Notes: generated by a model from the sequence alone, not told the origin. Positions 1-11,557 are shown, counted from the first letter of the stretch. The stretch is 64,000 nucleotides of DNA from Phyto melanocephala (GCA_941918925.1 OW799233.1:78309797-78373796); one strand, 5' to 3'. Program-made: numbers and translations.

Positions 1-310
1 CAATGCCCACTAAAGGTCATGACTGACTATCAGATTTAGTCGTTCGATATGTCAAAAATTGTATGTGTGTTCAGAAAGTGTGATAGTGTAGACACAAAGT
101 GCACATGTGTGACAGATTTTTTGACAAGTGTGTCCGATTTGATAATCTTTTGGAAATTTTCATAAAATAATAGTTTCCGTGCGATCAGAGTTGCTTTTTC
201 TAAGCAAGTATGACAGTGTGGCTTCCAATAACACATTTTGTTGCGATTTTTATTTGACATAATCGCACGACTTTGTAGGATAGTCAGTCATGGCCTTAAG
301 GGGTCAATGA
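1..310. mobile_element. MITE with ~55-bp imperfect terminal inverted repeats
   Basis: The first ~56 bases pair with bases ~253-309 read on the other strand. The core GGTCATGACTGACTATC returns as GATAGTCAGTCATGGCC with one mismatch, followed further in by TCG(T/G)(T/G)CGAT and ATGTCAAA. There is no coding sequence between the arms, only GTGT-rich DNA. Size and structure fit a non-autonomous DNA transposon. The left end may lie outside the window, so no target duplication can be scored and no superfamily is assigned. The 74-codon minus-strand frame here is not convincing as a gene. Confidence 0.6.
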
Positions 311-850
311 GAGTTTGAAACGTCTGAAAATTAAAGATGTAACGATGGGTAGACAGTTTTCTTATAACGAAATTAGGCTGCTTTTTAGGAATACCAATTA
401 AATAATATGGAAAAGTTCTTCTGGATTATTGCCGAATTCTGAAATCCTACAAAAGAAAAAACAAGATATTCTGTAAACGATAATAATACTTATTATGACG
501 GTTTGCTTACCAATGACAAAATGTTTGCAAAATATTCATAAAAAACAATTAAGGCAATTGATAATACTTTCTTTATATCTTCTTACATACAAAACTTAAA
601 TTCAATTTTCCCGTTATGACTTTTCAAAATAAAATTTTCGTTCATAATGAAATTTTCAATATTCTTCATAAAATTTATGTCATCTATTTTCAAATTTAAA
701 ATTTAGATTTGAAGTAAATTATTATACATATAAAAATTGGAAATAGTATTGTAGATTTTTTTTTTTTTTTACAGTCAGAACCAATAATTAGTTAAAAAAT
801 ACTAAAACACCTAAAAGTAAACTAACGTAAAATTTGTCGCTGTCATAACT
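311..850. other. AT-rich DNA with no recognised feature
   Basis: No long reading frame, RNA gene or clear repeat is visible. There is a homopolymer T tract near 759-771. Confidence 0.5.
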
Positions 851-1777
851 AAAGACCACCAAATAAGTGGTGGGGGTATATTCATTTTGTCATTCCGTTT
901 GAAACACATTGAAATATCCATTTTAGACCCCATAAGGTATATAGCTTCTGAATCGGGATTAAATTTTATGACGATCTAGTTATGTTCGTCCGTCTGTCCG
1001 TCTGTAGAAAGCACGATACAGTACGAAACGAAAAAGTAACGGGGCTCAAATTTTGCCTTATTCACAAGGTTTGTTTGGTATTTAAAATTTGCTATATCGG
1101 AATATTAGGAAAAGAGTTATAGCTCGTAATGCAAAAATAGTTTCAACCTTCCAATATCGAATAAAATGCAATTGTGCCCTAACGTATATTTCCTGAGTAA
1201 AACGAATATTTTTTACTGAAAATTGCTTAAATCTATGCATTACGAAAGGAGTTATAGATCAAAATGTACGAAAATTTATACCGCACAGTGTATTTTTCGG
1301 TGTATTCAAAATTTAAAACGTCATAAAACTGACGAAATTAGATGTATGATTCTGAAATTTTACAAATATTAGTTTTTTATCAAAGGCTTTGCACGAACGA
1401 AAAATAAATGTGACGCGCTCTTTTTGACACCCAACATATAATGTTTTATCTTAAATTCATATAATTTCTCTATGAATAAAGAATTTGAAAAAATAAAAGA
1501 CTCCTAATTGGAATATCTGAGTAGAGTTTATTAGCAAAAACTATTTCGACACGCCTACTTTAACGCTTCTTTTCACGTAATAATAAATAAATAAACTGCT
1601 AATAAAATTTATAAGCTGACCAAACCGACAAAATTTATTTATTTATTTATTTCAGCCAATATATTCCATAGCGATTAATGGTAATAACAAAATAATAAAT
1701 TCTGTGCTATAACGGTACTTCAAATTGGTGGTGGGTATACAAAATTCGGCACAGCCGAATATAGTGTTCTTACTTGT
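851..1777 (-). mobile_element. DINE-1/mini-me-like element, copy A
   Basis: The left end is a hairpin of GACCACC and GGTGGGGGTATA. It is followed by a TCATTCCGTTTG block, a CCCATAAGGTATATA core and a (GTCY)n tract (CCGTCTGTCCGTCTG). The right end is the hairpin ATTCGGC/GCCGAAT followed by TATAGTGTTCTTACTTG. (GTCY)n and (TA)n tracts around a conserved core are the described hallmark of dipteran mini-me elements, which overlap with DINE-1 Helitron-like elements. This copy lacks the mariner passenger found in copies B, D, E, F and G. Confidence 0.75.
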
Positions 1778-1839
1778 TTGAAACCAAACGTTTTTGATAT
1801 ATTGGAAATATTTTGGTAAAATTTCGTACCTTTAATTTT

Positions 1840-2020
1840 TTCTGTTAGAATTCTGTTATGCTTTCAATAGACGGACAAGGCTAGAAATAAAACTAAAACT
1901 CAGAAAATATATACTTTATGGGGTATTTAATGATTTTGAATTAAATTTTAATGCGGTGCAAACGGAATAAAAATTAATGAACTCCTTCATCACTTTTTTG
2001 GTGATGGGTGTAGAATTGGC
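1840..2020 (+). mobile_element. DINE-1/mini-me-like terminal fragment
   Basis: The stretch contains GCTTTCAATAGACGGACAAGG, then AAAATATATACTTTATGGGG, then GTGCAAACGGAATAAAA, and ends with a weak ACTTTTTTGGTGATGGGT hairpin. This is the order seen at the right end of copies B, D, F and G. Only that end survives. The 110-codon plus-strand frame starting here (1977) is not supported as a gene. Confidence 0.6.
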
Positions 2021-3960
2021 TTCAGTGCTTTTGGAAGTTAAGATTAAATATATAAAACTACAAAAGTTGAAAATCAGCATTAAAAGTTCTTTAGACTTTT
2101 GTAGTTCTTTAATATCTTACAAGAAATTCTCTATTCAACCCCTTTTTCGCGTTTTAAATTCCATTTGCTACTACCAAAGATACAGTAGTAAAAACGTGGA
2201 TATAGCAATAAAACTCGAAAGCAACTGTGTCCAGTTAACGGTGGCAAGGACAGTATTTCACACACCACCAGCTCATATAATAATTTCAAGATGTACATAT
2301 GTATGTTAGTATGTATAAGCAGTTGTCGAACTGGACCACATTCTGTACGTTTATGTGAATGTAACCCATGTAGGCTTTTTATTCTACAAAAAATTTTATA
2401 TATTTGTACATTTAAATATACATAAAGATATATGTACATATATACATATAAAATGGAAAATAAAAATAAAATCCAATAGTAGCAAAAAACACCAAACTCT
2501 ATTGTATATACAGAAGTATGTATGTATTCATGCATGTATGTATATATGTGTTTATTAGACGGAAGGGACTGAGTAAATGTAGTTAACTGGACCGTCCATT
2601 ACATTGACATGGGATGCGAAATGAAATTGTTATGGGATGAATAGTTTTTGTTGGTTTGAGATGGGATGTTTACTAATGTCACACACATACACACACTCAC
2701 TCATAATATAAACTAATTTAGAATGTTGGAAGGTGTTATGTTTAAGTAAATGTGGTATGTGTGCAAAAATACATATATACCCTGTAGTGCTTGTCCTGAG
2801 AATGCTGAAAAGGTCCATGCCATTGGGCATGCTAAAGTTGCAGTCCCCTCCAACGAGGGGATCAATTGACGCACTAAGATCACTTAATGAACTTGTTAGT
2901 ATAGTATTTCTTAAGTTATATATATTGAAATTGATACATACATGTGGCTTTTGACAAAAATAAAAATTTTAAGTCCCCTTATCATAAAATTTTATTCTAA
3001 AAGATGCTTATACTTTATAAGTATAATACTGTGATAGATATCATATGTAAATACAATTAATTAATTACATATATTTTTGAAATCCTTTCTAGGAAATTGA
3101 CTTGAAATTTTTTTCGTAAAAACTTCACAAAATTGCGATTGATTTACACTAATCCAATCCTTCCTACGAATTTCAGGATAAGGGTAGGGATAGGCAACAC
3201 ATACCGATGCATTTCGCGATTGTATGGTTAAGTTGCACTCTTTTACTCTCACAACGTACTTAAAAAAATGAAAATACATTTTACATAGCAATTTAAAAAG
3301 CAAGCGCCAACACAACCGCTTAAAAGCCGATGCGAGACTAACCTTTTGTTTATTTTTAGTTAATACATGTGAGATGTACGTATGAGCTTAAAGTAGAAAA
3401 GTAACTCATGAGACGTGATTTGCCTTCGCTGGATTAGAGCATTTAAAGCAAACTTAACTAGTTCTTTTATTTGTTTTTTTTTTTGTATCTCCTTTAATAA
3501 AAAAAATCGAAATAAGTTGATTTATCCCTTTCCCATAAGGTTATTTATCGCTAGAGGACACTTTGTAGTTTGCTTCTTTTAACAATGATTTTTAAAATTG
3601 GCAGAGTTTTCTTATAAACTGCAGGGCATACAACCAGGTTTTGATGTGTCAGGAAGTTTATATTATTCTACAGCAGCACGCACTTATGGACATTTTATCC
3701 TTAAGTAAAAGTGTCCCAAAAAAGGGATGAAATTACTATAATCATGTATTTTTTATATACGAACAAACGTGCATACACACATTTGAATGTTTCGTACACT
3801 CGTCGGAAAAAGTCTGTGTAAGGACAAACGATTTATCTGCAACTTTATTTAAAATTTTATTAAAATTAAATGCTGAAAAAACTGGGCACAACTAATTCTT
3901 ATTTACGGAAATTTACAGAGATATTCTAATTACTGATATGAAACTGTCACTTGAAATAAA
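2021..3960. repeat. Microsatellite-rich non-coding stretch
   Basis: TATG/TACA-type tracts lie at about 2293-2440 and 2515-2550. A small stem pairs AACTACAAAAG (about 2057) with CTTTTGTAGTT (about 2096). Short frames on both strands are low-complexity and carry no recognisable domain. Nothing else is identified up to 3960. Confidence 0.45.
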
Positions 3961-3994
3961 ATTCCCCGAATAATATAAATATTATTCGGGGAAT
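3961..3994. repeat. Perfect 14-bp hairpin
   Basis: ATTCCCCGAATAAT pairs exactly with ATTATTCGGGGAAT across a 6-base spacer, in otherwise AT-rich DNA. It is not followed by a T tract that would suggest a terminator, and the role is unknown. It may be the centre of a short palindromic element. Confidence 0.7.
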
Positions 3995-4477
3995 TATAAT
4001 ATATAAATGTGCCTTTATAAAATATTTATATATGAATTTTAATTAAAAATTTATTTGATTTTGCTCCATTTATCCAAAAAATTTCAGTTGAAATAGTTTT
4101 ACAAGTCGATTAAAATTTCTAAAACTTTAGTAATTTAATCAATTCTATATAATTAAAATTTGGAATTATTTAAATAAAGTATTAATTCTTTCAATACCTC
4201 CAGTATGATTCCTGAAAAGTTTATCATATATGTATGTATGATGTTTATATTCACGGCGTTGAATTCCACACTTTAAAAGAGGAAGACTAAAAATATATGA
4301 AGATATGGGCTTATTAACACTAAAAATTAACATCGGAATATTAAAGAGGATAAATATATATACATCAAGTATGTTTACTATCCCAAATCCCTCCAGTTTT
4401 ACAAGTTCCTATTTAACTTTTCTTAAATTAACAAACTTACATCAATTAAATTCAAAATTTCAATGTTCACAATCTAT

Positions 4478-5330
4478 ATATATAAAAGTGAAACTCTGTG
4501 TGTGTGTGTGTTAGCTATAGACTCCGAAACTGTAAAACCGATCGGGCTCAAACTTTGGTAAGTTGTTGTACACATACCAGGGAGTGTTTATGGGTGAAAA
4601 AGTGGGCGGGGCTACGCCTACAAAAAATCAGTTAACAGTTTTAGCTACTTGCATTTAACCGATTTTTCTGAAACTTTGCACACATATGAGCTGTCATGAC
4701 TAAATAATTTCGTGATAAGAAAAGTGGTCGGGGCCACGCCCCTAAAAAAGTTTTAATATTGAGGTACTTTCACTAGACCGATTTTTCTAAAACTTTGCAC
4801 ACATATTAAGCTGTCATGACTTTATAATTTTGTGATTAAAAAAGTGGGCGGGGCTACGCCCATAAAAAATTACTTATCAGTTTTAGCTACTTGCACTAGA
4901 CCGAATTTTCTGAAACTTTTCAAACATACTGAGCTGTCATGACTTTACACTTTCGTCATTAGAAAAGTGGGCAGTGCCAAGCCCATTAAAAAAAGTTATC
5001 ATTTTGAGGTACTTGCACTGGACCGATTTTTCTGAAACTTTGCACACATATTGAGCTGTCAGACTATATAATTTCGTGATTAGAAAAGTGGGCAGGGCTA
5101 GGCCCATTAAAAAAGTTATAATTTTAAGGTACTTTCACTGGACCGACTTTTCTGAAACTTTGCACACTATTTGAGTTTCGAAATTAGAAAAGTGGGCAGT
5201 GCCACTCTTATAAAGAAAAAGTTATAGTTTTTAGCACTTGATATTCGATTAAAATTTACAATGCGATTAAAATTCATGAAGGGGCGTAGCGTATTCAAAC
5301 GCAAACCATTAAATATCACGAAACAAAAAA
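4478..5330 (+). mobile_element. Non-autonomous element with ~122-bp internal tandem repeats
   Basis: It begins with TCTATATATATAAAAGTGAAAC and a (TG)n tract. About six repeats follow, each with a GTGGGCGGGGCTACGCC-like motif and CCGATTTTTCTGAAACTTTGC; the motif recurs near 4600, 4723, 4843, 4966, 5089 and 5191. A related element at 51.8-52.5 kb has the same ATCTATATATATA end in reverse orientation, also followed by GGGCGTGGC-type repeats. There is no coding capacity. The class is unknown; a Helitron-like or SINE-like origin is possible. Confidence 0.6.
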
Positions 5331-5754
5331 TATATGACTTAGACCACTTTCATAATTAGGGACACATATGTATGTATGTATGAATATTTAATTAATTTAA
5401 AAATTTTTTATAGGCTTACAACACAAATTTATTTCAAACATTTTGTTTCATAAGCATTTGATAAACTTAGAAAGTGATTACAAATATAATGGTAAGTATA
5501 TACAAATGAATGAAGTATATACAGAATGAAGCAGTAGATTATTGATGTTAGAGCAAAATGTATTTTATATTTAGATTTTATAGGTAGATTTTTTCGAGTG
5601 TACTTTAAATTATGGATTATTGTGAGTTTTGAATGTTTGTTTGGAATATTTGAAAAATTACCAAAAAGAAAATATTACGTGTGTGTATGTACATTCTTAT
5701 GTAATGTATTAATACATAAATATATATACATATATATGGAAATGTATAAGTTTG

Positions 5755-5790
5755 TATATTATATCCTTTCGGTTGCGAACATCAGTCGGC
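5755..5790 (+). promoter_or_regulatory. Candidate RNA polymerase II core promoter (TATA + initiator)
   Basis: TATATTATA starts at 5755 and an arthropod-type initiator, TCAGTC, has its A at 5784, so the TATA box starts at about -29, the normal spacing. The sequence after it turns locally GC-rich (GGCGGTCGGTGAACGCTGG), as fly 5' untranslated leaders often do. A possible splice donor (ATGGGGTAATT) lies near 5931. No matching downstream exon is identified. It could belong to a host gene whose body lies outside the window, to a lost LTR, or be coincidental. Confidence 0.35.
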
Positions 5791-5816
5791 GGTCGGTGAA
5801 CGCTGGTCAGCAGCGG

Positions 5817-6720
5817 TACATTTACTTAATGGTCAGACGATAGCCTGGCAATTTGACAAGCTGACAAAGTAGTGGTAGCGTTGAATTTTAACGCAAGGCT
5901 TGTTATATCCATGTACTCGTATATCCAGAAATGGGGTAATTTTTATAGTTGTTTGTTTTGTTTCCTTAGGTATGCATATATTGTTTAGTTTAATTACAAA
6001 TTACTAAAAAGGGTTAATAGTGAAAGTGAATTTTTGTGTTTCGGACCATAAAGTTGCTTTTGGTATTTTTGTTTTTAGTCAAAAAAATAGCAAGAACAAC
6101 AAAAAAAACTTAAATTTTTAAATAAATATACTTTGAGTAAACTCATACGTGTGTGTATGTGTGTGTGTGAAAGGGTATTGTATTATATAGGATTGTGAAG
6201 GGCTAGATAATAATTGGTTTTGTTTAATGAGACAACATTTATTTTACTTTAAACTTTAATAAATATTTTATATTTATTTTGTTGATGTATAAAAAACATA
6301 AATACATGAGTGCTTCCAATCTCTGTGTGAGTGTATGTGTGTTTATACTATGCATCATTTCTATGGATTTGTTTAAATTGTACACAATACACATTCCTGT
6401 AGTTATAAAATTAAAATAAATACAAAACTATATATATATAAAATAGGCCAGTATGTAATCTTACATATGCTAACGCTTTATGTATTATAATGGTTATAAT
6501 CAAGGACAGGAAATTTATGCAAATCTATGGTTTTGCTCTAAAGTGTCAGAACAAGATAAACAACAAATCTTTACGATTCAAGTGATTTGCGTTAAAATTA
6601 CATCGATTTGTTAGTGCATATTTTTCTATAAAAGCATATTTTGTCATATTTTTGCTTTCAACACATATTTTTATAGAATTTTCTTACTTTTTCTACTATG
6701 TATTACTGCGCAACATAGTT
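5817..6720. other. Non-coding AT-rich stretch after the candidate promoter
   Basis: There are (TG)n and (TATA)n tracts near 6150-6170 and 6430. I recognise no exon, RNA gene or element. If the promoter is real, this would be leader or intron sequence. Confidence 0.4.
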
Positions 6721-7275
6721 GAATTTCTGCCTTAACTAACGTCTCAGAGGAGCTAAGATCGGACCTAGATAACATTATGGTATCATTTATTATTTTCCTT
6801 GATCATTCTATATAGTAGACTTTTCAATACTTTGCCAATAATTGTGACATAAGTATGTTTTATTTTTCAACAACTGCAATAAAGTTAATTTATTTATATC
6901 TGTGTAATAGAAGCCAATCCGTATGCCATGGATATAATATGCCTGTCGGTTGTCAAACTACAAGAGGTGTACCACAAGGTTCAGTACTTTGTCTATTATT
7001 GTTTATATTACAATATATTAAATGACGTGCTCACCCGATTCAGGTTTTTGTAGAATACATACATATGCATGAAGATGATGTGCAACTTTTTATAAGTTGT
7101 AAACCATTTGATGTCTGTAATTACATTACACAAATTAACAATGATTTTTGACAGTACTTTGAAATGGGCATAGAAAAATGAGCTCTCCGCAAATGCAAAG
7201 ATAAAATGATAATTGGCAAGGCCGAACCACTAACAACTATTCTACCATAATTTCTGATTGGAGATTCTATAATAA
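6721..7275 (+). pseudogene. LINE reverse transcriptase RT-A, segment 1 of 3
   Basis: Conceptual translation, with frame changes, shows the core of a non-LTR reverse transcriptase: a region ending in FLDHS, then YLCNRSQSV, then RGVPQGSVL (the conserved palm motif near 6965-6990), then DDVQLF (the catalytic DD pair near 7075), then a thumb-like stretch ending IGDSIIK at the junction with mini-me B. Frameshifts and stops show it is dead. The reading resumes at 10234 (NRKLGWSNHTSF) and again at 18236, so this is the host element of the whole 7.3-18.2 kb nest. The clade, Jockey- or CR1-like, is inferred from motif style only. Confidence 0.75.
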
Positions 7276-7420
7276 AACAAGTAAGAGCACTATATTCGGC
7301 TGTGCCGAATCTTTTATACCCACCACCAATTTTGTGTACATTTAAAGCACAATATTTATTATTTTGTTAATCGCTATAGAATAATCTCTTTATAACAAAA
7401 TATGTATCACTTTCTTTGTA

Positions 7421-7955
7421 GAGGGTGGTTAAATTTTAAGGGCCGATGTTGAAGGTGAACTACACCTAGTCTTTAGATTTGTTTTCTGCATTTCACTTGA
7501 CTTTTCTCAATCTCAAACTTACTCAATTTGATCCGTAGAAAGATACGCAAATGAGCAACTCTTTAAAGTTATTCAGGTTTTTTATAAAAATGGGCGTTCA
7601 AATCAAAATGCATTTTGTGCACTTCGTAATTCCTTTGATCAACATAATCATTCAAATTCGTCCACAATCGGGAGAATTGTAAAAAAAATTTAAATTTCTT
7701 AGTTCGTTGAATGGGAACCGCTGGTTTTTGCGATAGTGTGGCAAAAGAGCAGTCAACCTCGACTCATCATTATGCCCAACAATTGAGCATCAACATTGTG
7801 GCGCCAAGGATGGGGGGGCCATTTGGCCGATATTTTGTTAAATACATAATTGAACCGTACAAATATTATCATTATAAAAAGAAGTAATAATAATATCCTA
7901 AATAATTTGTGTTTTATTTAAATTCAACATCGGTCCTTAAAATTTAACCACCCTT
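7421..7955 (+). mobile_element. Internally deleted mariner derivative inside mini-me copy B
   Basis: The ends are GAGGGTGGTTAAATTTTAAG and its inverted counterpart CTTAAAATTTAACCACCCTT, flanked by TA on both sides. The interior translates in broken frames to a helix-turn-helix region (FYKNGRSNQNAFCALRNSF... then STIGRIVK) and then jumps to RQGWGGHLADI-like residues, the C-terminal tail of DD41D-type mariner transposases. The DDE core is missing. The same insertion at the same site occurs in copies D, E, F and G, so it is carried by the mini-me subfamily and did not land independently each time. Confidence 0.85.
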
Positions 7956-8067
7956 TATAACTTCGATATGCTACTAAAATGCTTTTGTAAATGTAGTCTT
8001 TCAATGAAAGTGGGCGTTAAATTAGGCGTGTCAATAAAGTTTGTGCTAATAAATACAACTTAGATTT

Positions 8068-8610
8068 ACAGTTGAGCAACATTTTTAATTTAATTACAAA
8101 AATAAAGAAAAATAAAAACAACATTAAACGTATGCATTTGAGTTTAGAAATCTTATCAGCTTTCCACTTGTTACAGCAACATTATCAGAAAAGTCAATGT
8201 GAACATAGAACTTATTTACCTCAGCACAAATTCTTCTAATTGGATCAAAGTTAATGTAGTTTGATCTATGAAATGGTACATATAACGGTTCATAAAATCT
8301 AAGCTGCCTATTAGGAACATTGATGCATATTTTATGTCGAAGATATGTAGAATCAATTTTGCCTTGAATTATATTTATGACAAATGCAATATTGGAAACA
8401 ATTCTTCGGCTTTGTAACGTTGGGAGCGCAATGAGTAGTAAACGACTACGGTATGACGGTAAGTTTGTATTAGGATTCCAACGAAGGTTACGAAGGCAGA
8501 ACAGCAAAAATTGTTTTTGGACTGATTCAAGTTTTTGAATATAAACATCATATTGGGGATCCCAAATTACTGATCCATATTCCAGTAAAGGTAAATACAT
8601 AAATAAATAG
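8068..8610 (-). pseudogene. 5'-truncated CR1-like LINE, C-terminal part of ORF2
   Basis: The minus-strand frame at 8124-8600 (158 codons) encodes the region after the reverse transcriptase: LEYGSVIWDPQYDVYIQKLE, then WNPNTNLPSYRSR, ending SGKLIRFLNSNAYV. It matches the equivalent, frameshifted region of the CR1-like element at 14.9 kb and 17.4-17.7 kb in this window. The insertion sits in mini-me copy B with TAGAT on both sides. The 3' end reads GCTCAACTGTAA. It is an ordinary 5'-truncated LINE insertion and is inactive. Confidence 0.8.
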
Positions 8611-9214
8611 ATATTTCAACATAGTCCTTTATTTTCCCAAAAACTTTGTCAATAGATTACATGGATTTAAGATAAACCGTTAAATAGGAGGTAGGCGTTA
8701 AAGTGAGCGTGTCACCTAAACTTTCTGGCACAACAATAACATTGATTAGAAGGATATACGTAGCAAATTTGATCATCATACCTCTAATTTTGGCGGTTTT
8801 ATGAGCTTTTAAATTTCATTAACTGTATATAACGTGAAAAGTGGGCGATATAGTAGGCGTGTCAAAGTTGTTTTTGCGAATGAATACAACTTAGGTGTTT
8901 CAATATAGCCCTTTATTATTCCAAAATCTATATTAATGGAGAAATTATATGAATTTTAGTTAAAACGTTATATGGGAGGAGGGCGTAAAAATGGGCGTAA
9001 CACCTTAATTTTCTGGCACAGTGATAACACTGCCTAGGGGGACATATGTAGCAAATTTTATCATCATACCTCTAATTTTGACGGTTTTATGAGCTTTTAA
9101 ATTTCATTAACGGTAGATAACGTGAAAAGTGGGCGTTATAGTAGGCGTGTGAAAGTTATTTTTGCGAATGAGTACAACTTAGGTGTTTCAATATAGCCCT
9201 TTATTATTCCAAAA

Positions 9215-9296
9215 TCTTTATTAATGGAGAAATTATATGAATTTTAGTTAAAACGTCTTTATTAATGGAGAAATTATATGAATTTTAGTTAAAACG
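9215..9296 (+). repeat. Exact 41-bp tandem duplication within mini-me copy B
   Basis: The 41 bases starting TCTTTATTAATGGAGAAATT and ending TTAGTTAAAACG occur twice head to tail without a change. This suggests a recent slippage or unequal exchange event in this copy. Confidence 0.85.
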
Positions 9297-10233
9297 TTAT
9301 ATGGGAGGTGGGCGTAAAAGTTGGAGTGGCACCTTAATTTTCTGGCACAGTAATGATATTACCTAGGGGGATGTAGGTAGCAAATTTTGTCATCATACCT
9401 CTAATTTTGGCGGTTTTATGAGCTTTTAAATTTCATTAACGGTAGATAACGTGAAAAGTGGGCGTTATAGTAGGCGTGTCAAAGTTATTTTTACGAATGA
9501 GTACAACTTAGGTGTTTCAATATAGCCCTTTATTATTCCAAAATGTTTATTTATAGAGAAATTATATGAATTTTAGGTAAAACGTTATATGGGAGGTGGG
9601 CGTAAAAGTGGGCGTGGCACTTTTGTGATTTTCCGTCACAAAAAAGCGCCTCACCAAAAAGCAAAGTGTGCAAAATTTCAGAGTCGTACATCCAATTTTG
9701 TTGCTTTTATGACGTTTTTGTTTTTAAATATACCGAAAAATACACTGTGCGGTATAAATTTTCGTACATTTTGATCGATAACTCCTCTCCTAATGCATTT
9801 AAGCGATTTTCAGGAAAAAATATTCTTTTGACTCGATAAATATATATTCGAAGTTTCATGACTCTACGTTAATGCGTTTGGACACAATTCCATTTTATTC
9901 GATGTGCGAAGGACACCGTTTTTTCGACCTACTCTTGCTTTCCGAGCTATAACTCTCTTCCTAATATTCCGATATAGCCCATTTTCAATACCAAACAAAC
10001 CTTGTCTATAAGAAAGATTCTGGCAAAATTTGAGCCCCCTAGCTTTTTCGGTGCGACCTGTATCGTGCTTTCAACAGACGGACAGACGGACGGACATAGC
10101 TAGATCGTCATCAAATCAAACCCTGATTCAGAATATATATACTTTATGGGGTCTAAAATGGATATTTCGATGTGTTACAAACGGAATGACAAAATGAATA
10201 TACCCCCACCATTTTTTTGGTGGCGGGTAAAAA

Positions 10234-10318
10234 TAGATAAAACTGCTTAGAATGCAGGTGTAATTTTCAACAGGAAATTAGGCTGGTCTAATCATACAAG
10301 TTTTGTATGCGTTAGCAC
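10234..10318 (+). pseudogene. RT-A, segment 2 of 3 (between mini-me B and hAT-1)
   Basis: In the plus-strand frame this reads AGVIFNRKLGWSNHTSFVC, the LG(V/I)xFDxxLxWxxH motif found downstream of LINE reverse transcriptases. It fits directly between segment 1 (ending at 7275) and segment 3 (from 18236). The last 8 bases, GTTAGCAC, are the left target duplication of the hAT that follows. Confidence 0.75.
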
Positions 10319-10389
10319 TAGGGTAGCCATATTTGAAATTCGAAAAAACATTACACTCACGATAAAAAAGCAGTAAATAAAAAAAAAAC

Positions 10390-10600
10390 GGTAAATTTTT
10401 TTTTAAGAAATCACTGATAGCCATGGTTTCTCCATTAGCTCGTGCAAGCCAGTTCAAGTGGTTTTTCCAAATCTCTTTAAATTTATTTTTACCTCGATTA
10501 CCAATTTGTTTCCTTCGTTTGAAATACGACATGCAAGCTGTTTCTACTACATCTGCAGTTGAGCTATCTGATGAAGATTCGTCGGAAATGATTATTTCTC
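10390..10600 (-). pseudogene. Possible hAT transposase N-terminal remnant
   Basis: The minus-strand frame reads SDESSSDSSTADVV, then ACMSYFKRRKQIG, then KFKEIWKNHLNWLARANGET before degenerating. An acidic/serine leader followed by FKxxWxxxxxWL resembles the start of hAT or BED-finger transposases. No cysteine-histidine finger can be completed here, so the assignment rests on style and on its place just inside a hAT end. Confidence 0.35.
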
Positions 10601-11029
10601 AATCAATTTCTAAAAATAATTTTTTTTAAATCAACTATAAACTTATAAGAGTATATCAAATATATCTTACCGTTATGTTTAAATGTAACTCAAAGCTTTG
10701 TAAAGTTTAAGTTTTTTCAATCATGAACTTACTGTTTTTTTTTTCAAAAATGTGAATACACAATAAACAGTAACAACGTTATTAACCTACCGTTGCCACA
10801 TGCAAGTGCAAGTGAAAAAAACCAATAAACTAACACTTTTTTACTAAAACACAACCACACTTAGGCAACCTGCGACTCAGCTTGCGAAGAAATTTTTAAG
10901 CAAGTAAAATTTTTACAGATACGGCAAGTAAAGTGAAAAGCCGAAAAACAGTATTGTCTAATACTCATTAATATATCATACAATTGTGGTAAATAATTAT
11001 GCTAATTTTTTTAATAATAATGTATATAT

Positions 11030-11557
11030 TGTTACGTTTATACCTTTTATAAATGTTGGCTTATTTCCTTTAAATAACCATTGAGTTATTTTATTGCAAT
11101 CAAAAACAGTTGAAATTAGTTATAAAATTGAGAGCACTTTATTTATTTAAATAAACTCAGATATTGTTTTTATATCACTTTACTTATTACATTTATGGTT
11201 ATACACTTTTATTATCAAACTCATTTTGATACACACTTTACAAGCTCTATTGTAATACTGATCATGTTAGCTGTGTTGTTCGGCTATTTATAGTAGCATA
11301 GTGCTGTTCGGTAACATTCGACCAAGTTCTCGTATGTACATTCTAGTACATTCGAAAACCGCTACATTTAAATTAAGACGTTAAATAATAGGCAGGAATA
11401 ATATAAGTGCCTAAAAGTATGCTACACATAATAACAAACTTCATGTTCGAACAACTAGCGAAATAGACTAATACAAATAAAACTACAGTAACTTAAACTA
11501 CTACAACTAAAATAAATTATAATGTAAATTAAGCTATTTAAATATAAATCTGTAACA
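11030..11557 (+). mobile_element. Solo LTR of a gypsy-like retrotransposon
   Basis: It begins TGTTACGTTTATACC and ends AAATCTGTAACA, so the termini are TG...CA with a TGTTAC/GTAACA inverted pair. ATAT flanks both sides, a possible 4-bp duplication, though the flanks are themselves AT-rich. No primer-binding site or internal region follows. A TATTTATAG motif near 11285 is a candidate U3 TATA box. Strand is uncertain. Confidence 0.6.

Larger units (their letters stand above)
7276..10233 (+). mobile_element. DINE-1/mini-me-like element, copy B (inserted in RT-A)
   Basis: The left end is CAAGTAAGAGCACTATATTCGG with the ATTCGGC/GCCGAAT hairpin. The right end carries the (GTCY)n tract, AGATCGTCATCAAATC core, ATATATATACTTTATGGGG, and the TACCCCCACCA/TGGTGGCGGGTA hairpin. 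Internally it has about three tandem copies of a ~300-bp unit with GTGGGCGT and TCTGGCACAGT motifs (about 8650-9590). It also carries a mariner derivative (7421-7955) and a 5'-truncated LINE (8068-8610). It interrupts the RT-A reading frame. No target duplication is evident, as expected for Helitron-type insertion. Confidence 0.85.

Noticed and set aside
2058..2106. Small stem AACTACAAAAG / CTTTTGTAGTT as an RNA gene
   Set aside because: The arms are only 11 bp with a 28-base loop in AT-rich DNA, and there is no further structure.
9589..9774. Recurring ~60-residue peptide starting MGGGRKSGRGT, also at 41428 and 45214
   Set aside because: It is the same stretch of mini-me copies B, F and G. 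Conservation comes from repeat identity, and other copies break the frame.
10200..10233. Hairpin TACCCCCACCA/TGGTGGCGGGTA as a transcription terminator
   Set aside because: It recurs at one end of every mini-me copy and is part of the element end.
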